DNA of 64,000 bases. Source: Nageia nagi (taxonomy: Eukaryota; Pinophyta). The notes beneath the pieces were generated by a model. It did no database searches. It was not told where the DNA came from and saw only the letters and a list, made by a program, of their open reading frames with translations. Of this stretch, positions 24,301 to 39,300 are shown in pieces. The position numbers and the translations under genes are program-made. The stretch's first letter is position 1. Each line of letters begins with the position of its first letter. The stretch lies in assembly GCA_050084985.1 (NCBI GenBank), contig JBITNC010000002.1, positions 36,642,001-36,706,000 of the forward strand, read 5' to 3'.

Positions 24301-27300
24301 GACATCCATCATGAGGTGACATGGTCGACCTGTCTTGAGATTTCAAATGACATCATCATAGTCGACCAATCTTGCCGTGGAATTACAAATTGTATTTTAA
24401 CATTGAGTGTTCCACCTTGGGATTACAAATTACACATTATTACACCAAAGACATTTGATAATACCTCAGAAATATCAAAATTACTCATAAATACTAAAAA
24501 TTATTCCTATCTATCCTAGAGGAGGGACGTCCCACTCCAAGTGGTCAAACAAAAACATTATAATGCAAAAATGAGTGAGACGCCAAACATGGGGACATTA
24601 CATAATTGGAAAGAACCTATCAATCCTTAGATAATAATATATGAGCAATTAATGATATTGGGGGCAACCCCCCTTTTAAAAATAGTAAGCAAGTTGACAA
24701 AGCAATTCAACAACTAACCCCTCAGATATGGGGAGCCCTAGTAGGCACCAAAGCATCCCTTTACTTGTCTCATTAACTATGACATGGATAAGAGGAGTCC
24801 TAAGAATTGTGTAATACCACTTTTTAGATACAATAACTCGCTTCAATTACTTCAACTTATTATATATAAAGGTGAAATAAGCCAAACTAGGGCTCACTCG
24901 GATTTTGTGAAAATCCTCAAATTCCATAATTAAAATAGCCAAAAATATCCCTAGGAGAGGGATGTCACACTTTGAGCCTCAAATCTGGGGAAAATTACTC
25001 CCCAAGAGCCAATGTCACACTTCCAATGGCAAGATCACATCAACTAATCACAAAATACTCCACGTCTAGCTAGGGAGTGATTATATGGAATATCAAACTC
25101 ACAATAATGGCAAATATCCAACGTCCAAATATGCGAGCAATAATATCACATAAAGCATTCTATGATCATCCACAATGCCAATGTTTTAAGGTAGTGATGC
25201 GAAACACTCACCAAATTACCAAATTATGCCACAGATCCAACGTCTAAGTAAAGAGAGCCAGATGCAATACAATAGATAGTAGAACACTAATGTAACAAGC
25301 CGACAAATGTAATTGCAATTGATATGGAAATAGAGACATCTCAATTACAAAGCTTATGCAATGAAGACTGATGCTCTAAGGCTCAGATCCGTAGTGTGAC
25401 AAGGCTTGCACCAAGGCTTCCCCCTTCAGCAACTGTGATGAAATCTTAGAGATCCACAAGCAGTGTTCTACTAATCTAAGGGTTATGCCAACACCCTCTG
25501 AATAGCTAGCTAACAACTTGAGGTGTGCCAACCCCCAAATGTGAGCCCACATAAGTCCTGTTTTGCACCTTGCAATAGGTACCTCACTCCGAAGAATGGA
25601 ATCAAGGAAGAGACAAGCCCAAGCCAACAAGAAGAGAGCATAATAATAATCGAATGCTATTGTCTTCCAAGAATCCTCCTTTTATAATGAGAGGTAGCTT
25701 CATCATTAATCTAGCGTTGGGATCAATGTAATCTCATCCAATAGTGTCCAAGGATGATCTGTGTGCTCTCATATCCTACGTCCAAGATGAGGTGCCTTGA
25801 GATGCGTAAAATCACATCCAAGGGCCTAGAATGCCAATGTTGGGTTATGGAAGTCCTCCATGTGCCTAGGTATCCTCGCCATCATGCTAAGAGCCTCCAA
25901 GGGAGACATGGGTGTCTTGGGATGCCCAATTTTATATCTCATGCCCAACATCCAAGTGTGGGAGTTTTCCAATGCCTCATAGTAAGTGTTATTCCATAGG
26001 AATCCTAATGCTCTACCTCGAGTAGCTAAGAGGGGAGCTAAATAATAATTAATACCTATTAAATGCCAATTTACATCCATCAAGGCTTCTCATATGCAAG
26101 GTCCCAAATTTGGTGATTAGTATTGCATTTACAATTAATAATTGCCTTGATATCATTAATACATCGTGATTGGCATTTCTCTAATTAAAATATTAAATTA
26201 CTCCTGATTACACTAAATATGCCCAATGTCCCATAATTGGAGTAATAAATTAATCCTCCAAGTGGAACTTACAAATAAAGGGTCAACATTGAAATTGCTC
26301 TTGAGTCCTAACTAAATATAAATCACACCTAAATTAATTAACTAACAATTGCACATCCTTAGAAGGACGTGACCTTCCCAATGGTTAAATGGAAAGAGAG
26401 TTCTATATTCCCATGCACGTGCGCCATAACTCCTTCGTTTCTTGACAAAACCTAGTCGTGTAACCTGTCAAAATGATTGGCAAGAGGTCCTCTTTCCATT
26501 CTAAGTGATGAAATGTCAATTTTTGGCTTGTAGAAGATGAAATCTCAAAACGAAGCACAACCTTACAATTTGGGGACATTAAAAAAGGGGCCTTAAATAA
26601 TTATATATAGGGAAAGTAGTTAAGGATTTCGGTGTTGCTAAGCCCCCCCCAACTAACCAACTATTAGATTAATATTGTCAGTTATTCAAACTGCTTACTT
26701 GCTCGATCCAATCATAAGAAGAACCATCTCGTACTAGCAATCTTCCTTTCCAAATAGCTAAAGAAACCTCTTGACTATCGTAACATTGCCTTATTGTAAT
26801 AGTTACTCAAACATATTAGAACTAGAGTGGAACTTTATAATGTTTTGATTCTATACTCCTATTAATTCATTAATTTATAATTAGGCTAGCCACTAGCCCT
26901 TTTGGAATAGTAGGCCTTAAATATTAATCGAAATGTGATGCCCTTTAATAATCGAGAGGGAAAAGAATGTTGAGTGTGAGCCTTACTATTTATATAGGCA
27001 TTTGGGTGGGTTTTTCTCCTGCAACAAACCATAATAAATGAATGTGTTCCATATGAATCAAGAATCTCATCCTTAAATAATAATAGTCATCAATTATATA
27101 TAACAGGATCTTATTTAAGAATAGGGAAAGGGATAAATCCTACTATATTTAAAGGGGGCAAAGTGGCAAGAAGGCAATGACAAAAAACCCACAATTATTA
27201 TATAGAAAGGGAAGTCAACCCTACTATATTTAAAGGAGATTTGAAAGCAACACCTTTTTTTTTTTAGTAAGGTAATAGCTACAAAAAATTCTAAATCACA

Positions 27301-30300
27301 AATGGTAAGATAGGTGCTTGCTTACCATAGTGCGAATGTTTCGGCCTCCTATATATTATTAATTAACCCCTACTATTACAACACCCCATTTTCTATATAA
27401 TCTTAGATGCTTGAGGGTTTCCCCTTACTATAACAATCATATTTGGTAGGAAAGTAGGTAGTCAATAAGGAGAGTAGAGTGTATCTACTTTTAAGGAGCT
27501 TGAACATCCCAAAAAAAACAACTATGTTAAATATTAAATAGAGATGGCTTGGTCATTTAATAGGTAGCATTGTTGTATTGGAGTGAGACCTTTCAAAGAA
27601 TATGAGAAATTTCCTTTATATAAATATACATGGCTTAAGTAACAATAGGGCTAAAAACATATATTAATTAAATCCCAATTAAGATGCTCAACTACCCTTT
27701 TCTATATAATGTCCCCCTGTATATTAATTAAAGGCTTGAGATACATCAAAGGTCTATTGACCATATCTTCACACTCCGAGCTACCATTAAGAAGGCATGC
27801 GAAGGTCTTCTAGAGTACTTTGTGGAATTTAGGAGAGCCTTTGACACTATTCAACGACACTTCTCTAGAAGCTACATACCATTAGTTTTGGGATACCTAC
27901 ATTAGAGTGATCATGAGCATAGTTATAAGGTTCGACCAAACTGTAATATGACAAACTATTCTTCATTCCAAAATTATTAGCCAATTAAGCAACAATTATG
28001 AAAATGGACAAGATTAATCATTCACACCACAAAAATACCCAATGCACAAGACAAATTGAGAGAATAATGCCACTGTCTCAATATAATGCAATGATGGAGC
28101 AAAATACAACTAATATGGTCCAAGAGGGCTAATGTCTGGCTCAAGGGACCAAATCTAGGGCACCAACACTCTCCAACTGACTCTGGATGCTAACATCTCA
28201 TTGCTAGGGCCTTCAACCCCTAGATTTGACTACAAGTTTGGATTGATCTAAGGGTTTACGTCCTCGGCCAATAGCCTAGTGAGGGCTACGCCCCTCTATG
28301 CCCTCTTCCCACTGGATTTTTGTCCGAGAGGCCCAAGAGATGGCACTGCCACTTCGAAAATAGAAGATATCAAATAATGCTTAAGATCCCTCCACAATGT
28401 TGCACCAACCAATATAAGTAGGAATCCTCCAAGGTTGGGCACTCACATGCCCCTCAAGGTGACATCATGCTTGGGCGTCTGAATTGTGCCTTGGAATCAC
28501 TCCAAACCATGCACCAAGCTTCTAATCATGTGTTGTGCCCTGGGACCCTCAATATAACGCTTAAATGCTCCTAAACTACTCTTAGGAGGGAGACGTCCCA
28601 CTAGAGGCTCACAATTGGTCCATGGGACCCATGTGTCTCCTATCCTAAGTTACATTGATATCTAATTACATATGCAATAAATAAATAAACACTCCTAATT
28701 ACAAATTCACTCCTAAAGGGGAATGTCCCATCAAGGGGATATTACATTCCTCCCCTCTCAAATTGCTTGACCCCAAGCAATACAAGACAATAGCTCAACA
28801 TTAAATCTGCAAAAACGTCTCCAATTCTTCATTGGCAACATAAAGCATCATACATGTTGTAACTAAATTCTAAAGTACCATCTTTGTCATGTTGTCTTCA
28901 TTCATCATGTCCATGTGAGCGTATATGAAATCTACTAACTCATGTATTCCCTACGTAGCTCTCATGGCTGAAGGATCAAAAACTAAAAATGCAAATGGAG
29001 TAAGGACTCCTCTCCCTTGTTGTCCAAGGAACTAGCAAATGTCCAACATATGCCAATGTTTGGCAGAAACATAGCCAATGTCAGATCTTCACTCACGCCA
29101 CTATCTTCGAACTGAACTACCATTGAATCATCCTTATCATCATTCTTGGTTGCCCATGCCATGCTCATCCCTTGCGCAACCCATGAAGGATGGTAAAGAG
29201 GCTATCATAACTTGGCCAAAATATGGCAGCCAACCCGTCATAAGTCAAGGAACCAGAAGTAATGAATTTGAATACTTTGCAACACCAATCACCATCAATT
29301 TCAGCCATGGTAAAGTCCCACAAATCTAACATTTCTACCATATCCTTGATGTCTCCAACCTTGTCATAGGTAATCTTAGATAAAATCATTAATGCCCTTC
29401 TTGCAAAAGCGTAGTCAACCCCCCACATCCTCCATGTAGGCCTCCGCGTAATCAATCCATGGTCTATGCTATCGTCCAGGGATACAAGTGCTGAAAGGGA
29501 ACTAGCAATGATCCTCAAAGTCTCCATGAGTGTGTCGTCCAAGCATGTACTCCGCAACCTTCCCCATGTGGACATTGAGGATGCTTCAATCCTCTCACTA
29601 TTTCTACTCCTTTCTTGAGCTCTATCATGAACAATACTCATAATATAGTTAGGAAACAAAACAAATACACTATGTAAATCATACCTCCTGCTAAGGCCCT
29701 CAAGAACAACCCATGCAACATCCAAGTGAGCCAAGGGGTGGACGAAGTGTATCAAGGTGAAGATTGGTTGCTCCAATCTCATCAATCTATCTTCTTCTAA
29801 GCCTCCCAAGGCTTGACGTCCCTCTTCCAATAGATCCTCGTCATCATGTGACTCCTCCCATATGCACCCTTCCTTGATGAGTGGGTCGTCCTCTTGCTCT
29901 AGCTGTCCAACTCCATATACCATCTCCGAATGGTTGGGGAAAGTAATCCTTAATGGCTTGTAGTGTATGCCTCTTCCCTTTTACCTCAAACTTCAACATT
30001 AACTTTTGATAATTTGAGCGAATGTCACCCAAATTATATAGCCATTGTACTCCCAAAATCAAGTGTGGAATGCCATCCAATGCGTAGACGTAGAAGTCCT
30101 CTCTCGCCACAATCTTGTATCTTCACGCCAAACTTCTCCACAATTTGATCTACCAATGTAAGCTTCCCATTGGCATTCGTCACGCGAAAGCCCTCAAACT
30201 CCTTAGTCTTAAGGAGCTACTTCTTCGCAAACTCCTCATCAATGAAATTGTGTGTGGCTCATGGGTTTATCAAAACCATTACCTCTTGGCCAACGACTAA

Positions 30301-33300
30301 CCCTTTCACCTTTAGCATGAAATATTTGGGTACTCCATAGAGTGACGCAATCATCCCTTCAACTATGCTCTTGTTGTCTGGAATAGGGTGTTCTAGCTGC
30401 AAACTTAATCCTCTCAAATCCAACTCCAACTCTAAATCATCATCCACCAAGATTACTTCGATGTAATGGACTTATCCCTTGCACAAACATTTGTGACCAC
30501 GCTCCCAAGTTTGCTTGCAGCTAAAGCACAAATTCTTCTTCCTTAGCTCATTCCTGGTCTCCAAACTTGCCTTGTTGTCACCTAACGTTTGGCTTCTTTC
30601 GGTAGGTGAAGGCCCCATCTCCAACATCCCCCTTCCAAATGTCCCATCTTTGGTGACAATGCGACTTTGGCTCTCATCATGCCAGGTTCTAGGTCCAACG
30701 CCCTTTTGATGGCATCCTATAGCTGTGTAGGGGAGAAGGCTTTGACTAAACCCCTCAACAGTTCTGCCAAACCTTTCGTGAAAAGGAAAGTGACCCTCTT
30801 CTCTGAAATGTTGGGATCCCTTATTGCAATCCTTTGGAATTCCGCCACATTCTCCTCCACAAACCCTTTTTTCCTCATTTTAGTCAAGTCCTTGAAGTAA
30901 TCATCTTCATCCTTTCTATCAAATCAATCCATCATCCTCCTATTGAAGACATCAAAGGAGGTGATTGCTCCATGACTCTGCGTGATCATACCATATTGCC
31001 ACCATTTCGTCTAAGGGCAAGATAGCAGACCGTATGACATCCTCCTATATCATGGGGCTAAGCGTGAAATAAGTTTGCAGTTTTTGCAACCATCCCCTAG
31101 CAGTCATCTTGTCACTTCCATCGAACAAGGGCACTTGCATCCTACTCGACCATTGTTGAAGATACCTTCTATCGTACCTGGATCCACCATGCGCTTGACT
31201 ACCACTAACTCTCTTGCCCAAAAACTCTAGATACAAAGAAAAGGTCACATCATCCTTGAACTCTTATGTGTTCAAGCCTTCAAGGCATATTCTCGGTACA
31301 ACTAATTGAGCTCCCGTGGTGAGATCATGCTCATGTTGCTCTTCATCCTTGAAAAGAACATAGGTTTGTTGGGACGTGGTAGAGGGGGAGGTGAGGCATC
31401 CATTTTCTATTTTCTTTTTTTGATTAATGGGCTAATTTTGTATTAATCAAAAAACGTGAAGTTTATAACAAAAAGGTCTATTATAGCCTTGTTACACTAC
31501 TGCTACAATCTTCTCAGATTACAAAAAGGATCTAGAAATATTGAGAACATCACCTTCTATTTAACATCCCTAAGGTACATAAAGTAGAATAGATTTAACA
31601 AAACAGACTGTTTCCATTATGTCTTCTGGAAAAAGTTCCTAAGATAACTACACACCGTCATTTTAACTGTGGTCAAAAAAGCATCATACTAAAGAGACAG
31701 GGTAACTTTTTGCTTCATCTAGCAACAAACTAACAACAGCCAAAGACTAAATCCCCTTCTACTCCATAGAAATGAACTATAGATTGTCAAAGTTGAATTT
31801 GTAGAGGTTGACATGTTTTCCTAAGCATAATTTCCTTGAAGCCCAGACTCTCCCCTACATCCTCATATTTGGCGCTTCTTGTCCCCTTCCTCGATTTTTC
31901 CTCTTCTAGCATTTCATTATGGATTTTGGAGCTAAAAGCTCTCTAAAAGAAACTAGACGTTGTTGGTTATCTCTCTTTGGGTCAGCAAACACTGCTCCTA
32001 GATTATGTTCTCCCTCTAGCAATTCGTTGGTTTGCTTGAGCTTATCCATAACCTTAGCATTCCCCTTTGTCTTTGGCAGATTTGCATACCTCTTTTGAGT
32101 TGTTTACCTATTTCCCTAATTTTGAATTGCTCAAGTGAAACCTATTCCTCCAAGTTAATGAATTGAACACGTCCACTTACTGTTGCATTCTCCTCAATAG
32201 CTTTATCATTGGTTGTTCTTCCCGAATCTAATTGTGAAGACATCTCCCCCTGAGGCATTTTGATCTTCTCTTCATTTTGTCAATGCTATCTTCCAAATTT
32301 GTGCTCAACGAGATCTCCACCTGCGTGTTACTCTCCACAGGCCCCTTTCCTCTAGAGCTCCAAAGTTTGGCCTCACTCCTAGTTCTCACATGACTAGGCA
32401 TGACAGACACATTCCCTAGCTCGACTACACTCAGTTGACTAAGCTTACTCAAATTCTTTGAATGCTCTAAGGAATCCTCTGAAGAAGACTTATACCTATA
32501 GAAGCATAAAAATGTGCTATCTCCTCAAAATAATCTATAGGATTCTTTAGAGAACCCTTACCTGATAAGACCGGTTTCCTTATCTCCTCCTTAGAGATCT
32601 CCAATTGCTCGTCTTCCCCTTCCATGGGTCCATGTAAGTTTTGTACTTGTTCAACAAGGTTTTGCTCTGGGATCAAAATATCTTCCTCATCTAGAAACTC
32701 AGTCTCTACATGAGAAATCTTTGCAATTCCCCTATGGTCCTTTCCACTCTCCTCAAGTCCTTCCCTTGAATTCTTTGATTGCAACATTAACTTCCTTTTG
32801 AGTCTATTGCTTCTTCTTGGCCTGGTTATCATCTCCCTCTCATCCACAAGCGCTAGCTCTCCCATTTCTTTGTTAAGAGTACATTTGACTCAAACCATTT
32901 GTTGGCCCTTCTTATATAATACTTCTTTTGTTTTGTTGCAATCTCCCTACTCCTCTTACCTTTAAGGCTACTTCTTTCGCCTTTTGCTTCCTACTTTGTG
33001 TTCATTCTCAATAGGGTGTCTACTGCCTCTGCTTCTTGAGATTCACGTAAAGAAAGATCATCATCCTTGGATTGGCTCAACAAGTTGTGGTTTGTGCTTT
33101 CAAATTCAGCTCTCTCTAGCTCCAATTCCAAGCCGTTAAAAGGAGCTCAATCAACTTTACATTTTTGTCTTGTGAGATAAACTCTACCCCTCTCCAATTT
33201 ACCCCCTGATTGTGGATCATCAGGAGCTGGATTAGACAACTTCTTGATCGACCCAGCTCTCCTCTTATTGCTTGTTGATGGTTCCCCCTCTTCCGTCTTT

Positions 33301-36300
33301 TTACCTGGCTCAAAGACCTGACCACCAACTAGAACTTTCACCTTAGGAAATTTCTTAGGTGAAAGAGCAATTACCCTCTCATAGAGGAGTTTGATTATAG
33401 CGCCATGCAAGGGCACCAAAGCCCTATTCTTTTTCACTTTGTCAACCAAGAGAGACAAGGAATTAAAGATGAAAAATGGGAAATTCACCTTGTTTGTTTC
33501 TAGGAAAATGAAGTGATTGAGCATGAAAAAGTGGGATGCCAACAAAATTTTGTATCTTCCCTCCAGAGTCACGTACCTGATTAGAACAAAGGTGACACCA
33601 TCCCATGGCTTGGCGATAGATTCCCTACCCACTCCCGTTTGATACTTCTCCAAGTCCTTTGTCTTTAACACTTTTTTCTAGATATTTATTCCTGGCATTC
33701 AATTTGTTGAGCTTCCCTTCTCTTCAAACTTGAATGCCCTTGTTTGGCATAAGAATTACATGTGCAGTTGTCTAAAGGCTAAAAATTAGGCTCCTGCCAT
33801 TTACTTTGCATCAACCATTCACCCACGAGCTTGCCACCTCCATAGATAGCTGATCATCATGGCCCTTGCATGCCTACATGAAATTATCTAAATCCCCCTA
33901 ACAAATGATATTCCACACCACCTTGTTGCTAATTGTTTCATCAGGAGAGGACGATTCCACTCTCACTAAATCCCCTCCCATGTTCTCGGTCACCTCCAAC
34001 ACCTACAAAACACAACACTCTGAAGCTCTCGACCACCTTCAGCTCCATTGTAGCTTTTAATGAGCAAAAAATTGTTTTAATAAACCACAAATCTGGGCTT
34101 CCCAATTCCAACGCACCATCTTTCCTACCTCAATAAGTCATCATTACACCTCAAATGACTATCTCAATGCCCTGGCCACCTCAACTTCCTCCTCCGCAAG
34201 ACCGGACACTGCAATCATGCGGACTCATGACAAGAAATATTAAATTAAATATGGGACTAATTAGCCTGTAATTGAAAACAATAAAGAAATAGTGATAAGA
34301 CTTTTCCCTTTCTATTAATAAGGCAAGGGATATTAATTCTGAAGCAATCCACGCGACAAGGCGGTGCCTAAAATGGCCCACCTTCACCTTTGAGTCAACC
34401 AAAACACCACACAATCGAAGAGCCTAGTCAAACCAACCTGGTAACTAAGCCGCCACAAAAACCTTAATGGAGACAATTAATCAAAAATTAAATTTGCTAC
34501 CAATCCAAAGAGGCTTATAAGCAAAGATTCGAATTTTTTGAGGGCACCTCCATATCTTCCCCATCCTCTACCTTGTTCTGCCTTTTCTTAGTTTTACTCT
34601 TTTCTCTTACACAAGTCACATAATTTTCCTTAGCTCTTACAGAAGCTATTTTGTAGACCTCAATGGGTTTTTTAGCTTTCCCATTGAAGGTTCTCTCATT
34701 TCTTTCTTTCCAAATTTGCCAAAGGGTGTGAGTTAGCATAAAGTACCAAGCTTTCCCCACATACTGATTGCCTTTTATTGATTGCCATTGCACAATCCAA
34801 AATAAAATCCCTTCTGGAAGGGCTCCACTAATATTGAATTTTCTTTTGATTTCATACCATATTTCTGTAGCAAAGGTCCAATGTAAAAAAATATGGTTTT
34901 CAGATTCTTCCTGTTTTTGGCACAAACAGCATCTATTTGGGATTGTCATCCCTCTCATCTTCAAATTGTCAATTGTGGCAAGCTTATTATGGGCCAAAAT
35001 CCACATAAAGAAAGCAATCTTTGGCATGAGGCCATTAGTCCAAATCTCCTTCTCTTCGTTCTTTTGACCATTTTTGAGCAGATTTATAGCATCTTCGATA
35101 TTGAAATCCCCTTTTTTTGATACAATCCAAACAGGCTTGTCTCTTTCCTCTCCAGCTATAATTCCACTTACCTCAATTTCTTCTAAGAGATTGGAAACTT
35201 CGTTTTTCGCTTCCACTTGAGGATGTTCCAGAAAGTGCCACTTGTCCTCTTGTTTAGAGTAGTAATCTCTTAGCATTTCTGCTTGTCTAGTTTTAAACCA
35301 CGAAACTCCTTTTCATAGACTTCTAAAGGATATCAACGGCTTGCCTTCGATCCAGTGATCCTCCCAGAAGTATATATTACTCCCATTCCCAATTTCCCAT
35401 TTCACTTGCTTTCCAATCCAGTTCCTGAGTTTAATGATACTATTCCAAAAGGGCAAGCCATAAGGAGGATTTGCTACCCTCAAGAAGTGGTTTCTATTGT
35501 TAAGATATTTGGCTTTACAGACCTTAATTCGCTCTCTATCCTCCTTTACAGCCATTTTCCAGGCCATCTTAGCTCTTAGAGCTACATTCAAGTGCTTCAT
35601 TCTTCTCAAAACAAGACCTCCCCGAGTCTTTTCTCTTCTCTACATAGCTTATTCCAGGCCACAAGTGAGGACTTTTTTCTTTCTCCATCATTGTCCCAAA
35701 GGAACTTTCTGCATACTTTATCAATTTTACTTGCAATAGAGTTTGGCATATTAAAGACAAGCATGTTGTAAATGGGAATACTTTGAAGCATCTGTTTTAT
35801 AAGATGGGTTCTTGCTACATAAGTTAAGGTTTTCCCTTTCCATCCTGGTAGTTTAGAGTTAATACTACGCAGAACCCTTTCCCATTGGTCTATGGTAACC
35901 CTTCCTGAGAAAAGAGACATGCCCAGGTATCTAGTAGGGAGTTGATCAATCATATAGCCAAAGATGCCTGCAATGTTTCTTTGTTTGCTTCTAGGAGTAT
36001 TCAAGAAGAAGATTCTAGTTTTTTCGATGCTGATAAATTGATGGGAAGCTCTTTCATAGTCTCTTAGGATCCTTTCAAGGTTTTAGCCTCCCTTTACTGA
36101 GCAATCCCAACTAAGATTGTATCGTCAACAAACTGATGGTGGGAGATGGCCGAAGTCTGTTTTGCTTGTTTAATTCCTTTGATCCTACCATTCGTTTGTT
36201 TTTTCTTGATTGCTTTGCCCAAAGCTACCGCTATTAAAATAAAAAGATAGGGTGAAATCGGGTCCCCCTATCTGAGACCTCTTTCTACACCCAAATAACC

Positions 36301-39300
36301 CCCTAGCTCACCATTAATAATCATTGAATATCTAGGAGTAGAGCTTCATTCTCTAATCCAATTCCTCCATAGCTGTCCAAAACCAAATCTACTTAGAATC
36401 GCCTCCAAGAAATCCCAATTAACCCTATCATAGGCCTTCTTCATATCCAGTTTGAGAAGCATTGTTTCTTCTTTCCTCTCCTTCATTAAGTGAAGCATTT
36501 CAGGCTTCAAAATGATACCATCTATAATGAGCTTTCCGCTCACAAAACCATCTTGTTCTTTTGAGATCATTGTTGGTAAAAGTTGCTTCATTCTTTTTGA
36601 TAAGATTTTGGTGATTATTTTGTAAGTCACATTACACAAACTGATAGGTCTAAAATCCTTCAGGTCCTTTAGCACTCCTTTTCGAGGCCAAAACCAAAAA
36701 AGTAGCATTCCAGGTTTTCAGAAGCTTTCCTTTCTTAAAAAAATCTACTCTGCTTCCACTACATTCGGGCCTACAATCTCCCAATTGGCTTCGAAGAAGC
36801 CTTCCTGAAAACCATCCGGTCCTAGTGCTTTGTCTTTTTGCATAGAGAATAAAGCTTTTTTGACTTCTTCTTTATAAGTTCTTTTAGTTAAATCTTCATT
36901 CATTTCCTATGTGATAACCTCTGGTATGTTTTGCTACATGCGTTCAGTGGTTGATTTATTTATTCGTTGATCAATTTCCAAGATCTTGTAGTAGGTCTCT
37001 GCTTCTTCCTTTATCTCATCTTCCTCTTGGGTAACAGTTCCATCCCCTTTCCTAATTTTTGATATTTCTATCAACACTCCTGCTTTGGAAAGTGGACATT
37101 TTAAAAAATGTGGTATTTCTGTCACCATCTTTCAACCATGTAATTCTAGATTTCTGTTGCCAATGTTTTTCTTCCTGAGATAAAGTATTATAATATTCAG
37201 CAAGGACTTCTCTATCTTTCTTGTCTAGATCTTTTGTTCTACCTTTTCTTAACATTTCAAGCTCTATCATTTCCAGCTCCCCTTCCATCTCTAGCTTCCT
37301 CTACTCAACATTCCTAAAAATTTCCTTGTTCCATTTCTTGACTCTCCTCTTGACTTTGCCCATTTTTTGTGAGAGCCTATACATTGTTGTTCCTTTGACC
37401 TCATATTTCCACCAATCTAGATTCTCTTTAAAACTTGGATGATCCACCCACATAAATTCAAACTTAAAAGGTGTCCATTTTTTGTGTCTCTCCATGAATT
37501 TCTCCCACATTGGCTCTCTGAACCTAGTGGATTCAGTTCTAAACAAGGAATGTCCTTCGTCCATCATTCTAGCTGACAAGGACCTCTGAAATACAAGCTC
37601 TCTCCACTCAAATCCTTGACTTTCTTGGTTCTACCCTAACCCTCTGGATCTATGCAAAAACTCCTACTCTCCATGATCTCTCTCACAGGATCTATGCAAA
37701 GGTGCATCACCTCATGGCTCCCTTTCACAAACAAAGGCAAATCTCTGAGTATGGGGCATTCTAGGGCTTCCTCCAGGCCCTACGTTCCTCTCCTACGCCT
37801 CTCTTCTGGCCACACACTCATTCAATTGCTGCATTTGATCCACAATAGTTTTCATCATGGCCAACAACTCATCAAACTACTTCTCTGCTAGATCCTTGGG
37901 CGAAATTTCCTTTTCCTCATGCACATCTTCCTCATCTCCAAGCACATGCCTTGGCTCATTCATCCGGCTTTGTCGGACTAGATCTCCATGCTACCTCCCT
38001 GTGTCCTCCTTGGATTTGGTCTGAGGGGCCATGGGAGACTTCTTTCCCTTATGCCTCTGGTAAACCCTCTTTGCTGACTGCATCCAACAATATTCCCACA
38101 AGATGGCAAGATGATAGCTCTAATACTACTGTAATATAACAAACTACTTTTCGTTCCGAAGTATTAACCAATTAAGCGACAATTATAAAAATGGACAAGA
38201 TTAATCATTCACACCACAAAAATACCCAACGCACAAGCCAAATTGAGAGAATAATGCCAACATCTCAATATAATGCAATGATGGAGCAAAATACAACCAA
38301 TATGGCCTAAGAGGGCTGATGTTTGGCTCAAGGGACCAGATCTAAGGCACCAACACTCTCCAACTGACTTTGGATGTTGATGTCTCACTACTAGGGCCTT
38401 CAACTCCCGAATCTTTGGTTTGAGGGTTTGCATCCTCAGCCAATAGCCTAGTGAGGGTATGTCCCACTATGCTCTTCCCATGCTGGGTTTTCGTCCAACA
38501 AGAGGCCAAAGAGATGGCACTGCCACTTCAAAGATAGAAAATATCAAATAATGCTCAAGATCCCTCCACAATGTTGCACCATCCATGTAAGTAGGAATCC
38601 TCCAAGGTTGGGCGCTCACATGCCCCTCAAGGTGACGTCATGCTTGGGTGTCTAAATTGTGCCTCGAAATCACTCCAAACCATGCGCCATGCTTTTAATC
38701 ATGTGTTGTGCCTTGGGATCCTCAATATGACACTTAAATGCTCCTAAACTACTCTTAGGAGGGAGACGTCCCACTAGGGGCTCACAATTGGTCCATGGGA
38801 CCCACATGTCTCCTATCCTAAGTTACAATGATGTCTAATTACATATGGAATAAATAAATAAACACTCCTAATTACAAATTCACTCCTAAAGGGGAACCTC
38901 CCATAAAGGGAACATTACAATGAACCTAACCTAGGTTTGGCCAAACTGAATTTCCTCGACAAAACAAACTTGTAGGGTTCAATTCGGTCAGATTTGCAAC
39001 AGAAAATGTGGGAAAATTTGTATGGAATGTACAAGGGCCACAAAAACTAAAATCCCTCCAAAAACACGATGTGAAACCCTAAAAACATGAAATGGTTAAT
39101 AGTGAAGACGAGATGTGAAATAGCCAAACCATGACATGAAATAGCCAATATGCAACATGAAGTTGTGAATGACTAAATGCGACATGAATGCTTGCAAGTC
39201 TATGGTCACATATTCTCTTGGCTCTTGTAGCCTTGTTATAAACTCATAGAAAACATGATAGGTCACATGTTTTGTGCAGGCGTCATGCAGAGAACTCACC

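Larger units (their letters stand above)
27942..38919 (-). mobile_element. Rearranged non-autonomous Ty3/gypsy element with nested LINEs
   Basis: Two diverged direct LTRs (27942-28746 and 38130-38919) enclose, in minus-strand order: a PBS-like TAGTATTAGAGC (38117-38128), a broken gag N terminus, LINE-derived DNA (about 37610-31421), the rest of gag with a zinc knuckle, a decayed protease, an unassigned 252-aa ORF, and a purine tract next to the 3' LTR (28747-28760). I find no RT, RNase H or integrase of its own. No matching 5-bp target-site duplication is seen (CAAAC against ATGAA), suggesting rearrangement. LTR divergence is obvious by eye, so it is older than the chromovirus. Confidence 0.8.

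Noticed and set aside
25376-26083. 84- and 85-codon minus-strand frames, and related plus-strand frames at 47604-47846
   Set aside because: Both sets lie in homologous LTRs in non-corresponding frames, which argues against conserved coding.
27928-38948. Similarity of the left flank (aggttcgaccaaac) to a word just beyond the right LTR (aggtttggccaaac), as a possible large duplication
   Set aside because: It is offset from the LTR end and has several mismatches; not convincing as a target-site duplication.
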